DNA from: Chalara sp. BL73
Taxonomy: Eukaryota > Ascomycota > Leotiomycetes > Helotiales
Direction: 5' to 3'
DNA length: 64,000 nt
Assembly (NCBI GenBank): GCA_918026815.1
Contig: CAKJVC010000117.1
Location: 103,010-167,009 of the forward strand
In this document: positions 9,078 to 22,196 of the stretch, in pieces
How the letters are laid out: each line of letters opens with the position of its first letter
Position numbering within the stretch: the first letter of the stretch is position 1
Made by a program: the position numbers and the translations under genes
The notes under the pieces: model-generated
Told to the model about the DNA's origin: nothing
Database searches by the model: none
Seen by the model: only the letters and a program-made list of their open reading frames with translations

Positions 9078-11446
9078 GCGTATAAATGGCAACTGGCTTA
9101 GGTTTATATTGCTATTGCTTGAATATGGCCAAGATAATTGCATTGGAATAATTCTAGTGGAAGTGAAAAGTAACTGCATGTCATCTTTCGGGAAAGTATA
9201 GTGGCTCAAGAAAAAGCACTGATTATATTTATACTAATCAAATCCTGCATATTATTAAAAGCGAAGGAGCTCGTCACATTCTTTCGGGTCGATTCGACGA
9301 GGAATGCTGACTTGAACTCGTATCGGTCAAGCGGACCTTTATGATGTATAGAGGAGCTTCGCCCATAAGAGGTACAGTGACAATTAGAGGCTGAGAGGAT
9401 GAGCAAAAGTTGGGACCATGACATGGATTTCCTGATAGTGGCATCATGGTTTAGCCTACTTGGTGAGGTGACAACCACCACTGCACAGCTTAAGAATAAA
9501 TAATCACGTGATTAGCTACTCAGGCAGACGACATAAAGGATAATGAAGGAGGGCGAGGCCCACGAAGTCGGATTTCTTAGCCTGCACGAGGTGTGGGCTA
9601 CGAACCTGGAGTCTCTGTTACTCCAGAGCCAATGAGAGACGCAATGACGACCAGAGGAAACGAGTCCACGGCGTTGGGGCCTGCCTCCACCGCAATTCTG
9701 ACGGCCTCGGGGCCCTTTGGCACACAGGAACGATTTAAAAACTACCCGACGATAACGGTTGCAACCTCTCATGCCGTCACCCTAGGAGAGTTCACAGAGC
9801 CTCTCAGAGGCACGAATCGAAGTCGAGCAGGACACCTGTGGGGTAGAATTGATTTGTGGGATTAGGGCTAAGGTGTATTGTCATCGGCTGCTGGCTCCCT
9901 ACCTTGAATTGGAGGATACTTTGGTTAGTGGATGGACAGATTATACGCTGCAGGCTTGAGTGTATAAAGGAACTATCTGCAAGACATGGTCGGCCTAGAG
10001 AACGAGAGGATACTAGGTATCAGGAAGCAAGAAATCACACCAACTTGTGGACTGAGGCATACTATGGCAACGATGGCTAGGAAGAAGGTTGGTATCGGCT
10101 GCTGACGCTTACTATCCGATACTTTAGCCAACAGACACCAAGAGGCAGTGGATATACAGGACATGTAAAAGAGAGTTATTCATAGAGCTTTAAATCCCAC
10201 CCGACGCCTTCGCCTTTTCCTTCTATACCCGAATAGTTCGGTCTGAGAATTGGTCAAAAATCCACATCTAAAACGTGTTTTCCCTTTCGTATGCTGCTAA
10301 GCGCTGCTCATCTAGCTTTGACCACCAGCTAACTCTGTATATGCTCTCGTTAAGTTTGTAGCATTTAGTAGGCGACCCGGCCACCAGAGCGCGGGAAACC
10401 ATGAGCATTCGGCATCGCAACACCCCCAAGGAGGCGTCCGCAATCTTTCATCAATAAAGGGTTGGCTGGTCTAGCAGCACTTTATTCTCCCGAACAACTC
10501 TCCGATTGACTTCCGCCTTATTTAACAGCTCCGCGTCGTACATTTCTTTTTTGCCTTCGAAATTTCTTTTCCACGACAATTACCTGTCTTTTAGCATGCT
10601 GAAGTTAAGCTTTTAATGCCAATTCTTCTGAACGAGTACCAATAACCTTGTAACTTCCCTTGTCGTCACTTTCATCTTCGACAGCGTGCCTTGCATCTTC
10701 GAGCTGGTGGTGAAGGTCAGCCAATTCTGGGTTATCATCTTGATACGCTTAGCTTCGCACACAAATACCGGAAAGGGCATACTTTGAGGGCAGGCTGCCT
10801 TAGGTAATAGGAAAGGATTAGCCTGCTAAAAATTGGTACATTCTCGCCAAACAAGCGGCGAGTAATAAACGACATATCTTAGAAGTATAGACGCAACTAG
10901 CTCTAGTGGACTTCTCGAATTAAGTTCTAAGTGGAGAAAGAACAAAGATGGACTTTGACGCGAATTTTAAACATACTTTGCAAAGTGAAATAGCAGCACG
11001 CTTTATAGTTTTGGCAGAACTCCTTAGGCGAGATACTGTAGAGCAAGAATAGAAAGCATGATTAGATTAACCTTACACTAGGTGAGAACGGAATTCTTTG
11101 AGTAGCACAGTACGGGGAAAGGGTCAGTGGAGCCGACCTTAAGCAACGGCATTGAAGTTAGATCTCAGTATGGAACTAAACACATTCGGCAATGGACGAT
11201 TTGCCTACCTATCGATAGAGGAAGTATTTGAATATAATGAACAAAAACCACCCCATTTTTGACTTCATTTAACATAACTTGAAAAATATACTTACCGTTG
11301 AACAAAATATAGGCCATTTTCACTGTTCATTTAATTTTTTTTCAGTGGAAGATCGGCCTAGTAGCATCCCGATCACGTGTAGCAGTAAAAGGTGGGTAAA
11401 GGAGGTTCCAACCTGATCGTGTTACGTCTCGTGCTCCCAAGCACAC
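9078..11446. other. Unit 1 non-coding part upstream of the LINE
   Basis: No gene can be named here. There are short open frames on both strands (for example 9593-9865 plus and 9512-9772 minus) without family motifs. On the minus strand around 10450-10750 there is a charged, coiled-coil-like remnant (blocks DLHHQLEDARHAVEDE and SEELALKA) with stops; it may be a decayed transposon-associated protein. The same sequence recurs at 19831-22196. Confidence 0.3.
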
Positions 11447-12962
11447 GTGACCTCTATTAGCCGAGCTCTCAGAGCGCTTTGTGTATATATAGCTTGCGAG
11501 GGCCTTCTTGCTGCTATGGCATTGAAACGTTTACGACTAGTTTCTCTTTCAACTGCAAGGCAGCTGTTTGGAGCGACAGTAGCGCTAGTAGCGGACTATG
11601 CTTCAAATGTGTGGATGCATGCTTGCGGATGCAGAGGCATGGCTTTAATAAACAGAATACAAAGACTTGGAGCAAAAGCTGTTATAAGAGCATTTCGAAC
11701 AGTAGCGACGGCAGTTGCAGAAGCCGAAGCTAGCATACGTATAGCGAGTGAGCGGTGGGCGGCGAAAGCTACGAAGTTTTGGGTCAACATCTGCACGCTA
11801 CCTGAATCGAACCTGATATTAAAGCTAAACGTTAAAGAACGCGGGAGATTCATGTCACCATTGCAGAAAATAGCTCGCGCGCATCAAAACACGCCAACAG
11901 ACAGGGTGGAAGTTATTCGGCCGTATATAATAGCACCGTGGGAAAATCGACTTACTACTACACTGGATTTCAGTACAGAAGAAGCGGTGCACGTTACTAC
12001 TTACGGGGTTCGAATTGCGACAAGCTCGTCCGCAAAGAAAGGAATGGTTGGGATAGGCGGAGCTATTCACGACACGCTCGGCATTAGAGGACCGAGCTTA
12101 TTCTCGGTCACATTAGGAGTAAAAACAGAACAGAATCCGTACACGGCTGAACTTGCAGCGATAGCGATGGCAATGAAACAGTTACCACCGGACTTAATAG
12201 GAAGGCAAATCGCGATTATCTCAAGCAATCAAGGGGCTCTGCTAGCAACGAACCAACTAAAGCATCAATCAGGGCAAACCGGTATCAAAGAAATCTACGA
12301 AGCAGTTTCTACGCTCAGAAAAAGAGGCAACTTTATTCGTACAATATGGATCTCGTCTCAAGAATGCTTCGAGCTAAGCAAAAAAGCAAAAGAAGCCGCA
12401 CGACAGCTACCGAGCCAGGCCGAACACTGCAAAAGCAATGCTACCAGGCTAAATCCACAACTATAAGCCAAAGAAAAGCAGAAGAGCTACAAGAACACTA
12501 CCCGACACAGTGGGAAAGTATTCTAAGAAAATGGACACTGCACTTCCAGGAAAACACACTCGTACTCTATATGATAATCTTAAGCGGAAAGAAGCGAGCG
12601 TTTTAGCTCAGCTCCGTACAAGAATGGCACATTTAAACGGGTACCTGTATCGGATTGGAGCAGCGGAATCTGACCAATGTGCCTGCGGACAAGCTACAGA
12701 AACCGTCAAGCACTTTCTTTTCCGATGCACAAGATGGAACACACACCGCACGCAAATGTTAGCACAAACGAACACAAGAAGAAACAATCTTTCCTTTTAC
12801 CTTGGAGGGAAAACGCTTTTCGACCCGGAGAAATGGGCACCAAATATAGATGCAGTCCGAACAACGATCAAGTTTGCCATTGCTACAGGACGATTAGACA
12901 AAGAGATAGAACAAGCAACTAACTCTCTGCAACAGCAAACCCCACTTTACTCTTTATTCTAA
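11447..12962 (+). pseudogene. Tad1-type LINE ORF2, 3' fragment (unit 1)
   Basis: This is the C-terminal part of a non-LTR retrotransposon polyprotein, lacking endonuclease and most of the reverse transcriptase. It begins in the RT thumb region (block ARQLFGATVALVADYASNVW and GCRGMALINRIQRLGAKA). An RNase H domain follows (YTAELAAIAMAM with the catalytic-type Glu, then ISSNQGALLA). Last comes a Cys-His segment (CACGQATETVKHFLFRC). The frame breaks near 12410, where AARQ should run into TEPGRTLQ: one G of a GG pair appears to be missing. A second one-base loss near 12488 (GAAGAG versus GAAAGAG in unit 2) is unique to this copy. It is a dead-on-arrival, 5'-truncated insertion. The first codon is not a real start. 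Confidence 0.85.
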
Positions 12963-14156
12963 CTAACTCGACTAACCTTATATCACTCTCGTGTCCTCAG
13001 CTAGCCCCGCTTCAGTCGCCGACGATAGGACATTGAACACTTGGAGGAATGAACTTCAAATTAGGTTGCTACTAACCACACACGAGATCCCGCTGATTAT
13101 GTATTACTGAAAGTGGAAAATATTGGCAAAAGCAGTTCTGCATGGGCTGAAGGAGGCATTGGAAACCGGAGGAAATGTATTATGTAATATAGACTAGGGG
13201 CCTCTAGGCTTAGCCGGGCGTAATAAAACCACTACTCCTAAATAGAGCACAGGGCCCCCATTGTGGCCGAGATGGGAGCCGAGTTGGGAAGTCGTCGCTC
13301 CAGTTACTGCCCAAGAGCATGAATTCCGACACTACTATTGTCATCACCATTGATTTCATTATAGGAGCATATAGTGGGGAAATGTCAGCAAGTCGGCATT
13401 TCATGTGTGAAATGGGACCCCGACGGCGCCATTCCCCAGTCAGACTGTCATCGTCGCCCTGGAGTCAGCCGTCAGCAAGACATATGGGACGTTTTTGGAC
13501 CAAATACAGGGCTCGCACTTGTTGGGGCAGTTTTTACTAGACGAGCACGCCATTAGACAGCACGACCGAGTCCCGGCCCAAGATATAAGTTCAAATAATA
13601 GAGTAGCGCTAAGAAAGTGCGCCGCTAGTGAAAAAGCGTAGGGGTAATAAGTGGTACCATCAGGACTTGTCCGAGCTCAGCCTTCGGTGTCAAATTGAGA
13701 ACGCCTGTCTTCCCATCGCGAAGCGCTTCTACAAGCTCTCTGACTGATCTGTATGAATGGTGATTTTAGATGTAGTAATATGACATAGTGGTCTATGCGG
13801 TCCCAAGCCCAGCCTTGAACGTATCATCTCCTTAGTTCTCTTTGTCAAATAATCCTTGAGACGCCAGACGACCGACCCTCGATATTTTCCCACGTTTAAG
13901 GTTGCAAGAATGATGGCCAGCGTCGTGGTAAACACTCCGAGATAGTGAAACAAAGTACGACGCGCGAGCTAGTGAAGTAGAGGCTCTGAAAATTAATGGG
14001 TCGGTTTCAGCTTCTACAAGTCGCCTTCTTCCTCCTCGTCCCACGCAGTTCCAGGGGACCTAGTCCAGCCCAGGTTACTAAGGTCTCTCTTCAGAACTAT
14101 GATCCTCAATAAAATATTATTATGTTTTTCGGGTAGACTAAAGTCTAACTCCTCAG
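12963..14156. other. Unit 1 spacer between LINE and HET pseudogene
   Basis: It holds the LINE 3' untranslated end (to about 13070) and then sequence without an assignable gene. Plus-strand frames at 13319-13560 give a faint VITIDF..GAYSG string that recalls an Hsp70-like N-terminus, but nothing downstream supports it. The copy in unit 2 is 23714-24906. Confidence 0.35.
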
Positions 14157-16163
14157 TTACATGCTATGTAAAGAGACCGGCCAAAGAAATACGACATCCT
14201 GTCGAGGACATCGATCAAAAAAGCACAACCCATGAATCCAACGCTTCGTGAACAGCCTAGGTAGCCGTAAACGCCTATATCCTTTTCCCAGGTCGGAAGA
14301 GTTTACCTTTATTGAGACATGTTTGTCAATGTCGTTAGAGTCGAACATTTCCGGGCTTTCTCTCTGGGGGTATAACGCCGTGAACACATAAGTCGAATCC
14401 TCCGGGACCCGTTCACAATTTTCTCCCTTTGCACCGTCATATTTGACGTTTTCAATGATGAAGATGGCACAACCTGGTTGCCGACCGTGAATCAGGTGTG
14501 CAGTGCATAACGTCTTTTTTTGGTTGATAGCTATTGCAACACTGCTCGCCATACGAACTTGCTACTTCTGCGAGAACGTTTCAGGTTGGCCAGCACTGCG
14601 GCCCTTGTTAATGAATTCATCAAGACGTTCGGATAGAAACCAGTAGCCGCGATCAGACAGCTTATTGGCGAGCTGTCTCAGTAGCCAAAGCGCATTTCGT
14701 CCTAGGCCATTATTGGATCCTGCTCCATATTAACGCCTGGGACCACGAGGGAATGATTTCGTTGGGATCAAACTATCGAGCTGCCACAGGTGGCCCTTCG
14801 TTTGGACTTTCTTTTCTGTCAGCTTTACATCGACGAATCGACAACTTTTGTTGAAAGTAAGGCCTCGCCTTGGAGAAGGCGATTGCAGCCTATCGAAAGA
14901 TTGCATCTTCAGAAACTCAGCGACTGTTGATGCTCGCGCTGCTGCGACATCGAGGCCGTTATTGGGGTGATTTGACAGAATCTCTCTGTTCAGAAGACAG
15001 AGCGTGAGCATCGATAAGCTCAGACTGTGGCCCTTAGCTCGAAGCTCGGTGCTATTCAACCGGACAGTGTACTGGCAGCAGTTGGCAGCGATGGGCAAGC
15101 GGTCCCAGTTCGTCGTAAGCTCACGAGCCGTGAGATCCGTAATAATCGTTGGCGATATTGAAATTGGAGACGAGTTATCACCGCCCGCGTCGCGGGACTG
15201 AAGCAGGATGGTGTACTTCCCCGCTCTTGCTAGGATATTGCTCAAGATAGCTGGAGGCGGCTGGTGGCTCTGGTAGGCTAGGCAGAGTTTCGTCGCTTTT
15301 TCATAGAAGTCCATTGAATTGACGCAAAGTTCCCTATCTAAATATTCCAGAAGCTCGTACGGCTTATGATTGTTTAGTGCTGGAGAATGGGGTATGAGAA
15401 GCTTCATTTTCGTTCCGGCCCGATAGTTCTCCTGAAATGTCCAGCTTTTCGTGAACTATAAGTCTGACGTGATTTCGTTTAAAAGTTCGACAGCTTTAAG
15501 GGCTCGGTGTAGCGATGTTCTCTGCGAGAGCCAAAATCCGCATTGATCCTGGTGCACGAGCTGTCCGGTAAGGATCTCGATAAAAAGTTGAAGCTCGATT
15601 GACGACCTAATGGGTCGAGCAAGTAGGGTTGCCGGGTATTTGCTCAGACTATACACCCGATCCATTGCTTGCATGCCTGTTTCCTTCGCTTTCCTCTCTC
15701 TTTGCTCGATGCAATGCTGGTCAATCCAGAGATACGGAGCAGAAACATAGTCCATGTATCTTTTTATACGACTGAAAACGCTGTTTCTCACTGGTGATGG
15801 CTTTAATCGACCTGCGTTTCTCCGTTGAACCAGGTATCTTCCCGTACGAAGATCGTTCTTTTGTGGAGATGGGTGCTAGGTGTAAGAGAGGGCGACATAT
15901 CGTGACTCTTTAAAGGCGTTGATTGTCCGCCGCAGGACTGGTATCCCCATATTCTCGGCCCAGTATTTCCCACGAACTCGTTTGCGCGAGTCCGGAAAAA
16001 ATAGGCACTCTAGGTTTTCAATGAACTTAAGAGACTTCTGCTGTGGTATCTGACTTGATTGCATGTCCACTAGCTGCATCGTGATCTTATCGTTTAGGTG
16101 CCTCTCACTGATGCTGAGAAGCGAGCAATGCATCTCATCAAAGTCTCCACGACTGGCTGACAT
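14157..16163 (-). pseudogene. HET-domain (heterokaryon incompatibility) gene with four in-frame stops (unit 1)
   Basis: One minus frame runs from ATG at 16163 to a terminal stop at 14157, 668 codons, broken only by stops at 15876-15878 (TAG), 15456-15458 (TAG), 14730-14732 (TAA) and 14562-14564 (TAG). HET motifs appear in order: RYVALSYT[stop], where family members have Trp; YLWIDQHCIEQ with MQAMDRVYSL; DL[stop]FTKSWTFQENYRAG; and a C-terminal WIHGLCFFDRCPRQDVVF block. HET proteins trigger cell death on fusion of unlike fungal individuals. The first two stops replace expected Trp codons (TGG to TAG) and the third fits CAA to TAA, all single transitions. No intron is needed. It is a clear pseudogene unless stops are sequence errors. 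Confidence 0.88.
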
Positions 16164-16456
16164 GTCTAAGGACGAAAGATGTGCTTACAGTTAAATGAAA
16201 GCGCAGATTGTTGCTCAGAATTTGGCTATGATAGCAGTCTAGGGTCAGACTGCTCTTAACACGCGAATCTTTCGTTACCGTTGAAAAAAAGGCTCCCTAT
16301 GAGGGGGCGTAAATATGCAACATTTCTTTAGCGCAACTAGTGGAATCACGCGACGTTAGGCAGCAGCTAGGCACCTTGCCTTTCTCTGGGTGCGGATACG
16401 GATACGTCTGGGCGGGTTCCAATACGTTGAAACTCCAGTGTCAGGGCGCCAAGTAC
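16164..16456. other. Spacer between HET pseudogene and MULE-2 (unit 1)
   Basis: This is the putative promoter side of the HET pseudogene. It contains the short GGATACGGATACG repeat near 16393. No gene is seen. The unit 2 counterpart is 26915-27207. Confidence 0.4.
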
Positions 16457-17657
16457 ACCTACACCATGGTGTAGGTTTAGGGAGTTGCTACACCTAAGGC
16501 TACACTTACACCATGATGTGGGCGCGGATACAGATACGCCCCGGCTGGGGGACTACATTGACCCCTGGGGGTCAGTTTAGAATTATGACTAAGCGCGTTT
16601 TGCCCCCCCACCAGAACGCGACACTGCCTGTAAAGACCCCGTAAGGAACCCGTAAAGCGCGACTGCAACCTGTAAGCCAATTGATTCTTTTTCAGACCTC
16701 GATTTACGCCGTGTATCATGGATATCGAATCGCCAACGCCTGTATTTTCTCCAATGCGAGTGTTGGTATCACCTACACCCTCATTGCCCTTAGTTACTGA
16801 GCCCCTGATGCCACCACCGCCAGCAGCCGTATATAGCTCTCAAGATGAGTTGTATCAGTCGATTCAGGCTTGGGCAGCACAGCATAACTATGCTTTTCGA
16901 GTTGGTCGGTCCAAACTCATTGGAACTAGTTTACGGAAAAAATCAACTATAATTGTGATCGTTGTGGACAACCTCCGGCTGGAAACAACTCTGATGAACA
17001 TCATGAAGTTCGTAAACGACAAACAAAAAGCCGTAAAACGGGCTGCCAATTCTCTATCAATGCTATTGAGTTAAATGATTCACATTGGGAGGTTCGTGTT
17101 CGAGATCAAGCGCAATATAACACGCACAATCACCTACTAAGCTATGCAGCATCATTACACCCGGTACACCGTAAGCTTGCTCAAGAAGATATGAATAAAG
17201 CAAAACAGCTTTACTCTGCTAGTATGTACTTTTACGGACTATTTACAGGTTATTCTAATAATACCAGGAATCAAGCCACGGGACACGATTACTTTTTACA
17301 GCAAAATACATCGGCTTCATTTCAAGCTAAAGACGTATATAATTTATATAGTTCTTTTAAACGCGAGCGATTACATGGGCTATCAGCAAATGACGCACTA
17401 ATACAACACTTTACGGATAAAAATATCCATTTTCAAATACAGGTTACAGGCCAAATCGGACTGAATATCTGTTTATTGCATATCAAGAGTTTATTTCGCT
17501 TGCACACGAGAATCAATATACGGTTCTAATTGATAACACATACAAAACAAACAAATTTAATATGCCACTTCTTCATATAGTTGGTAAGTAGACTTACGGG
17601 CTATTTCTAAAGCTGTACTATTAAGCTGTAAATTAGGTATTTAACTTTGAATATTAG

Positions 17658-17833
17658 TGTCGGATCACTCTACCCGTGGCAACACCACGTCTTTCGCGCG
17701 GATTGCTTGGGTTGAATGTGATCTGATTGTTGAAGGTTGAATGGAGGAATGAGGTTATGCCCCTTCCTGAGTCATGTGACTCCGTCACATGACCTATCCC
17801 CATTCAGTAGCTAATCTGATCTACGTACAAACA
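17658..17833. mobile_element. Nested LTR-like insertion in MULE-2 copy a (176 bp, TSD ATTAG)
   Basis: The insertion starts TGTCGG and ends AAACA (TG...CA). It is flanked by the direct 5-bp repeat ATTAG at 17653-17657 and 17834-17838. It lies inside or next to the first MULE-2 intron and is absent from the related MULE-3. It is best explained as a short solo LTR. Confidence 0.75.
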
Positions 17834-19495
17834 ATTAGGAATAACAAATTTTGGCAAAACGTTTTCGATTGCGTTTTGTTTCCTTCCTGGCGAATCTACA
17901 GTTAATTATATCTGGGCGCTTCAACAGTTTCAACAGCTTGAATAGGCCCGGAGTAATACTTATGGACGGAGATGATGCTTTAAAAATGCTTCTGAAACCG
18001 TATTTACGGGTGTTCCTACTATGCTTTGTATATGGCATGTAAACCAATGTGTACTGGCTTACTGTAAAGGTATTCTAGAAAACGATTGGCTTGCATTTAA
18101 TGCTCTATAGCAAAGCGTCATTTATGCTTAAACAGTCGATCAATTTGAAAAGCGTTAGTTACAGCTGCAAACTAAATACTCTACTCCAAAGTACCAAAAG
18201 TGTATAGATTATCTTTGCAAAGAATAGCTAAAAGAAGGCCAAAAGAGCGCTTAGTTACGGCCTGGACAAGCTCTTACACGCACTTTGGAACTCAAACCAC
18301 ATCCCGGTAAGTATTTACGGACCAGGAAATGCTATTTACAGTTTTAAGCTAACTTAATTCAACCTGTAGAAGCGAAAGTGCTCATGCATATATTAAGCAA
18401 TACTTTGGAGGCAAAAACCAAAAGAGACTTATATTCAACATGGTTATATATTGAAAATGCTATTACGAACCAAATTACTTCAATTCGGGCCTTTACAGCT
18501 AGTGAACGGGATTTTACACTTCTAAATCTGGACCGTAAGCTTTACCGTGGCGTATTTAGAGTTGTTACTTAGTACGCACTTCGGCTTGTTCAGCGTTATA
18601 TTAAAGCTGTATCCTATCTTTTAAAACCATGTACAAAAGCTTTTACGCGTAGCATAGAATTGCTTTGTGCTTATATTTGTAACAGCAAAAAGCTACTACT
18701 AGTCTCGTTCCAGAAAACTTTCATGTACACTGGTATTAGGACCGCGAAAATGGTTTACGGCCGCTTTTTGATCCTGTACAAGTCAGAAAGCCTAGTGCTG
18801 TCGCCCGTAAAAATAGCAGAACTGGGCGTATTTTATCTGTAGAGAAAGTGCAATTGCCAAAACGGGCTCCAGTTTGTTCTGCTTGCCATAATAAAGGTCA
18901 TACTCGTCAAAGTCGCAACTGTCCACTTAAGCTTCAAGCTTCAATTGTTACACAAAGCCAAATACTTCAAAATATTGAAGCTTTACATTCTCAAGCTGTG
19001 CTACGAAATACGGCTCCAGTTTCAGTGCCTCTACTAGTTACAGATTCTCAAATATCCGTGGAAATACCTAGTAGCTCAATACCGACTTCCCAGATTCCGG
19101 AAAATATACACAGCTCGCAAGAAAATTTTACGGGCAGTATAATCAAGAAATCGAGCTAGCACTATCCGAACCAGAACCGGAACCGGAATCAGAACCAGAA
19201 CTTCTGTCTATAGTTGTACAATTACCAAAAGAACTAGCACCAGACCGCCCGGAAGTTTTAATACAAAGTTATAGGGCTGAAAAGGAGCATGGCTAAAAGC
19301 CCACCCAAGTGTACGGCCTGCAAACTACCGTAAAGCTCGGAAATGGAAAACTTTACGGCCTAAAATTTTACAGGAACAGCTATGGCTTATGCCAAAAGAG
19401 CGCCGGAATCTTCAGGGCAATATTATAGCCAACAAAGCTAATTGGACACTTGAAGAGATTACGATATGGCTAGATAATAAAGAAAGACTTGAAAA

Positions 19496-19783
19496 TGTCA
19501 CGGCCCTGGCCCTATCTCGAGCTTGGCGCCAAGCACTGCAGAGCTCGGTAGAGCTTGGCCCCTGTTACCACAGGGCTCGGCACTCCAGAGCTTGGCAACC
19601 GACACTACAGGGCTCGCTTACACTGGCCCCTGGCCAGCATCCTGTATATAAAGCACTGCTCTCCTTCCCTTCTTCTGCCTGTAGTTTGTTCTCTTAGTTA
19701 TAACAATTGATAGTTGTTCACACCTCTGAGTCCTTCTATCTAGATCCACGGATCGAGATCCCTGTTCGGCTTGAGTTGTTACA
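19496..19783. mobile_element. Solo LTR in MULE-2 copy a (288 bp, TSD GAAAA)
   Basis: It starts TGTCACGG and ends TTGTTACA. The flanking 5-bp repeat GAAAA is at 19491-19495 and 19784-19788. It is GC-rich, with a TATATAAAGC promoter-like box near 19646. Removing it rejoins the MULE-2 reading frame (RLEN to KAEKQ), and the related MULE-3 has no insertion here, confirming the borders. Confidence 0.88.
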
Positions 19784-22196
19784 GAAAACAAAGCCGAAAA
19801 ACAAGTAGAATCGGACTTCGAAGTAAACGGGCGTATAAATGGCAACTGGCTTAGGTTTATATTGCTATTGCTTGAATATGGCCAAGATAATTGCATTGGA
19901 ATAATTCTAGTGGAAGTGAAAAGTAACTGCATGTCATCTTTCGGGAAAGTATAGTGGCTCAAGAAAAAGCACTGATTATATTTATACTAATCAAATCCTG
20001 CATATTATTAAAAGCGAAGGAGCTCGTCACATTCTTTCGGGTCGATTCGACGAGGAATGCTGACTTGAACTCGTATCGGTCAAGCGGACCTTTATGATGT
20101 ATAGAGGAGCTTCGCCCATAAGAGGTACAGTGACAATTAGAGGCTGAGAGGATGAGCAAAAGTTGGGACCATGACATGGATTTCCTGATAGTGGCATCAT
20201 GGTTTAGCCTACTTGGTGAGGTGACAACCACCACTGCACAGCTTAAGAATAAATAATCACGTGATTAGCTACTCAGGCAGACGACATAAAGGATAATGAA
20301 GGAGGGCGAGGCCCACGAAGTCGGATTTCTTAGCCTGCACGAGGTGTGGGCTACGAACCTGGAGTCTCTGTTACTCCAGAGCCAATGAGAGACGCAATGA
20401 CGACCAGAGGAAACGAGTCCACGGCGTTGGGGCCTGCCTCCACCGCAATTCTGACGGCCTCGGGGCCCTTTGGCACACAGGAACGATTTAAAAACTACCC
20501 GACGATAACGGTTGCAACCTCTCATGCCGTCACCCTAGGAGAGTTCACAGAGCCTCTCAGAGGCACGAATCGAAGTCGAGCAGGACACCTGTGGGGTAGA
20601 ATTGATTTGTGGGATTAGGGCTAAGGTGTATTGTCATCGGCTGCTGGCTCCCTACCTTGAATTGGAGGATACTTTGGTTAGTGGATGGACAGATTATACG
20701 CTGCAGGCTTGAGTGTATAAAGGAACTATCTGCAAGACATGGTCGGCCTAGAGAACGAGAGGATACTAGGTATCAGGAAGCAAGAAATCACACCAACTTG
20801 TGGACTGAGGCATACTATGGCAACGATGGCTAGGAAGAAGGTTGGTATCGGCTGCTGACGCTTACTATCCGATACTTTAGCCAACAGACACCAAGAGGCA
20901 GTGGATATACAGGACATGTAAAAGAGAGTTATTCATAGAGCTTTAAATCCCACCCGACGCCTTCGCCTTTTCCTTCTATACCCGAATAGTTCGGTCTGAG
21001 AATTGGTCAAAAATCCACATCTAAAACGTGTTTTCCCTTTCGTATGCTGCTAAGCGCTGCTCATCTAGCTTTGACCACCAGCTAACTCTGTATATGCTTT
21101 CGTTAAGTTTGTAGCATTTAGTAGGCGACCCGGCCACCAGAGCGCGGGAAACCATGAGCATTCGGCATCGCAACACCCCCAAGGAGGCGTCCGCAATCTT
21201 TCATCAATAAAGGGTTGGCTGGTCTAGCAGCACTTTATTCTCCCGAACAACTCTCCGATTGACTTCCGCCTTATTTAACAGCTCCGCGTCGTACATTTTT
21301 TTTGCCTTCGAAATTTCTTTTCCACGACAATTACCTGTCTTTTAGCATGCTGAAGTTAAGCTTTTAATGCCAATTCTTCTGAACGAGTACCAATAACCTT
21401 GTAACTTCCCTTGTCGTCACTTTCATCTTCGACAGCGTGCCTTGCATCTTCGAGCTGGTGGTGAAGGTCAGCCAATTCTGGGTTATCATCTTGATACGCT
21501 TAGCTTCGCACACAAATACCGGAAAGGGCATACTTTGAGGGCAGGCTGCCTTAGGTAATAGGAAAGGATTAGCCTGCTAAAAATTAGACATTTCTCGCCA
21601 AACAAGCGGCGAGTAATAAACGACATATCTTAGAAGTATAGACGCAACTAGCTCTAGTGGACTTCTCGAATTAAGTTCTAAGTGGAGAAAGAACAAAGAT
21701 GGACTTTGACGCGAATTTTAAACATACTTTGCAAAGTGAAATAGCAGCACGCTTTATAGTTTTGGCAGAACTCCTTAGGCGAGATACTGTAGAGCAAGAA
21801 TAGAAAGCATGATTAGATTAACCTTACACTAGGTGAGAACGGAATTCTTTGAGTAGCACAGTACGGGGAAAGGGTCAGTGGAGCCGACCTTAAGCAACGG
21901 CATTGAAGTTAGATCTCAGTATGGAACTAAACACATTCGGCAATGGACGATTTGCCTACCTATCGATAGAGGAAGTATTTGAATATAATGAACAAAAACC
22001 ACCCCATTTTTGACTTCATTTAACATAACTTGAAAAATATACTTACCGTTGAACAAAATATAGGCCATTTTCACTGTTCATTTAATTTTTTTCAGTGGAA
22101 GATCGGCCTAGTAGCATCCCGATCACGTGTAGCAGTAAAAGGTGGGTAAAGGAGGTTCCAACCTGATCGTGTTACGTCTCGTGCTCCCAAGCACAC

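Larger units (their letters stand above)
9078..19830. repeat. Tandem segmental duplication, unit 1 (~10.75 kb)
   Basis: The unit begins GCGTATAAATGG and ends ...AAGTAAACGG, where the same GCGTATAAATGG begins again at 19831. It contains, in order, a non-coding part, a truncated LINE, a HET pseudogene and a MULE-2 cut at its 3' end. Compared with unit 2 I see only a few substitutions (for example CTCTC/CTTTC near 10358) and mostly one-base length changes in homopolymers. The junction shares about one G between the two sides, as expected for end-joining or unequal exchange without long homology. Confidence 0.93.
16457..19830 (+). mobile_element. MULE-2 copy a, 3'-truncated by the duplication junction
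   Basis: It begins at the 20-bp palindrome ACCTACACCATGGTGTAGGT (16457-16476) and runs to the unit boundary, where the last ~1.4 kb that is present in copy b is missing. It contains the transposase pseudogene and two nested LTR-like insertions. Confidence 0.75.
16718..19830 (+). pseudogene. MULE-2 transposase, copy a (3'-truncated)
   Basis: Same gene as 27475-30685, described there. In this copy the A run near 16937 is one base shorter, breaking the frame in the FAR1 domain. The T run near 17294 has five T and keeps the frame that copy b loses. The 3' end is cut at the duplication boundary. Confidence 0.8.

Noticed and set aside
9512..9865. Open frames on both strands near the start of the duplication unit
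   Set aside because: They overlap each other, lack family motifs, and their open state in both units only reflects the recent duplication.
13319..13560. Possible Hsp70-like N-terminus (VITIDF..GAYSG)
   Set aside because: The spacing differs from the ATPase motif, nothing downstream matches, and the frame breaks at once in both units.
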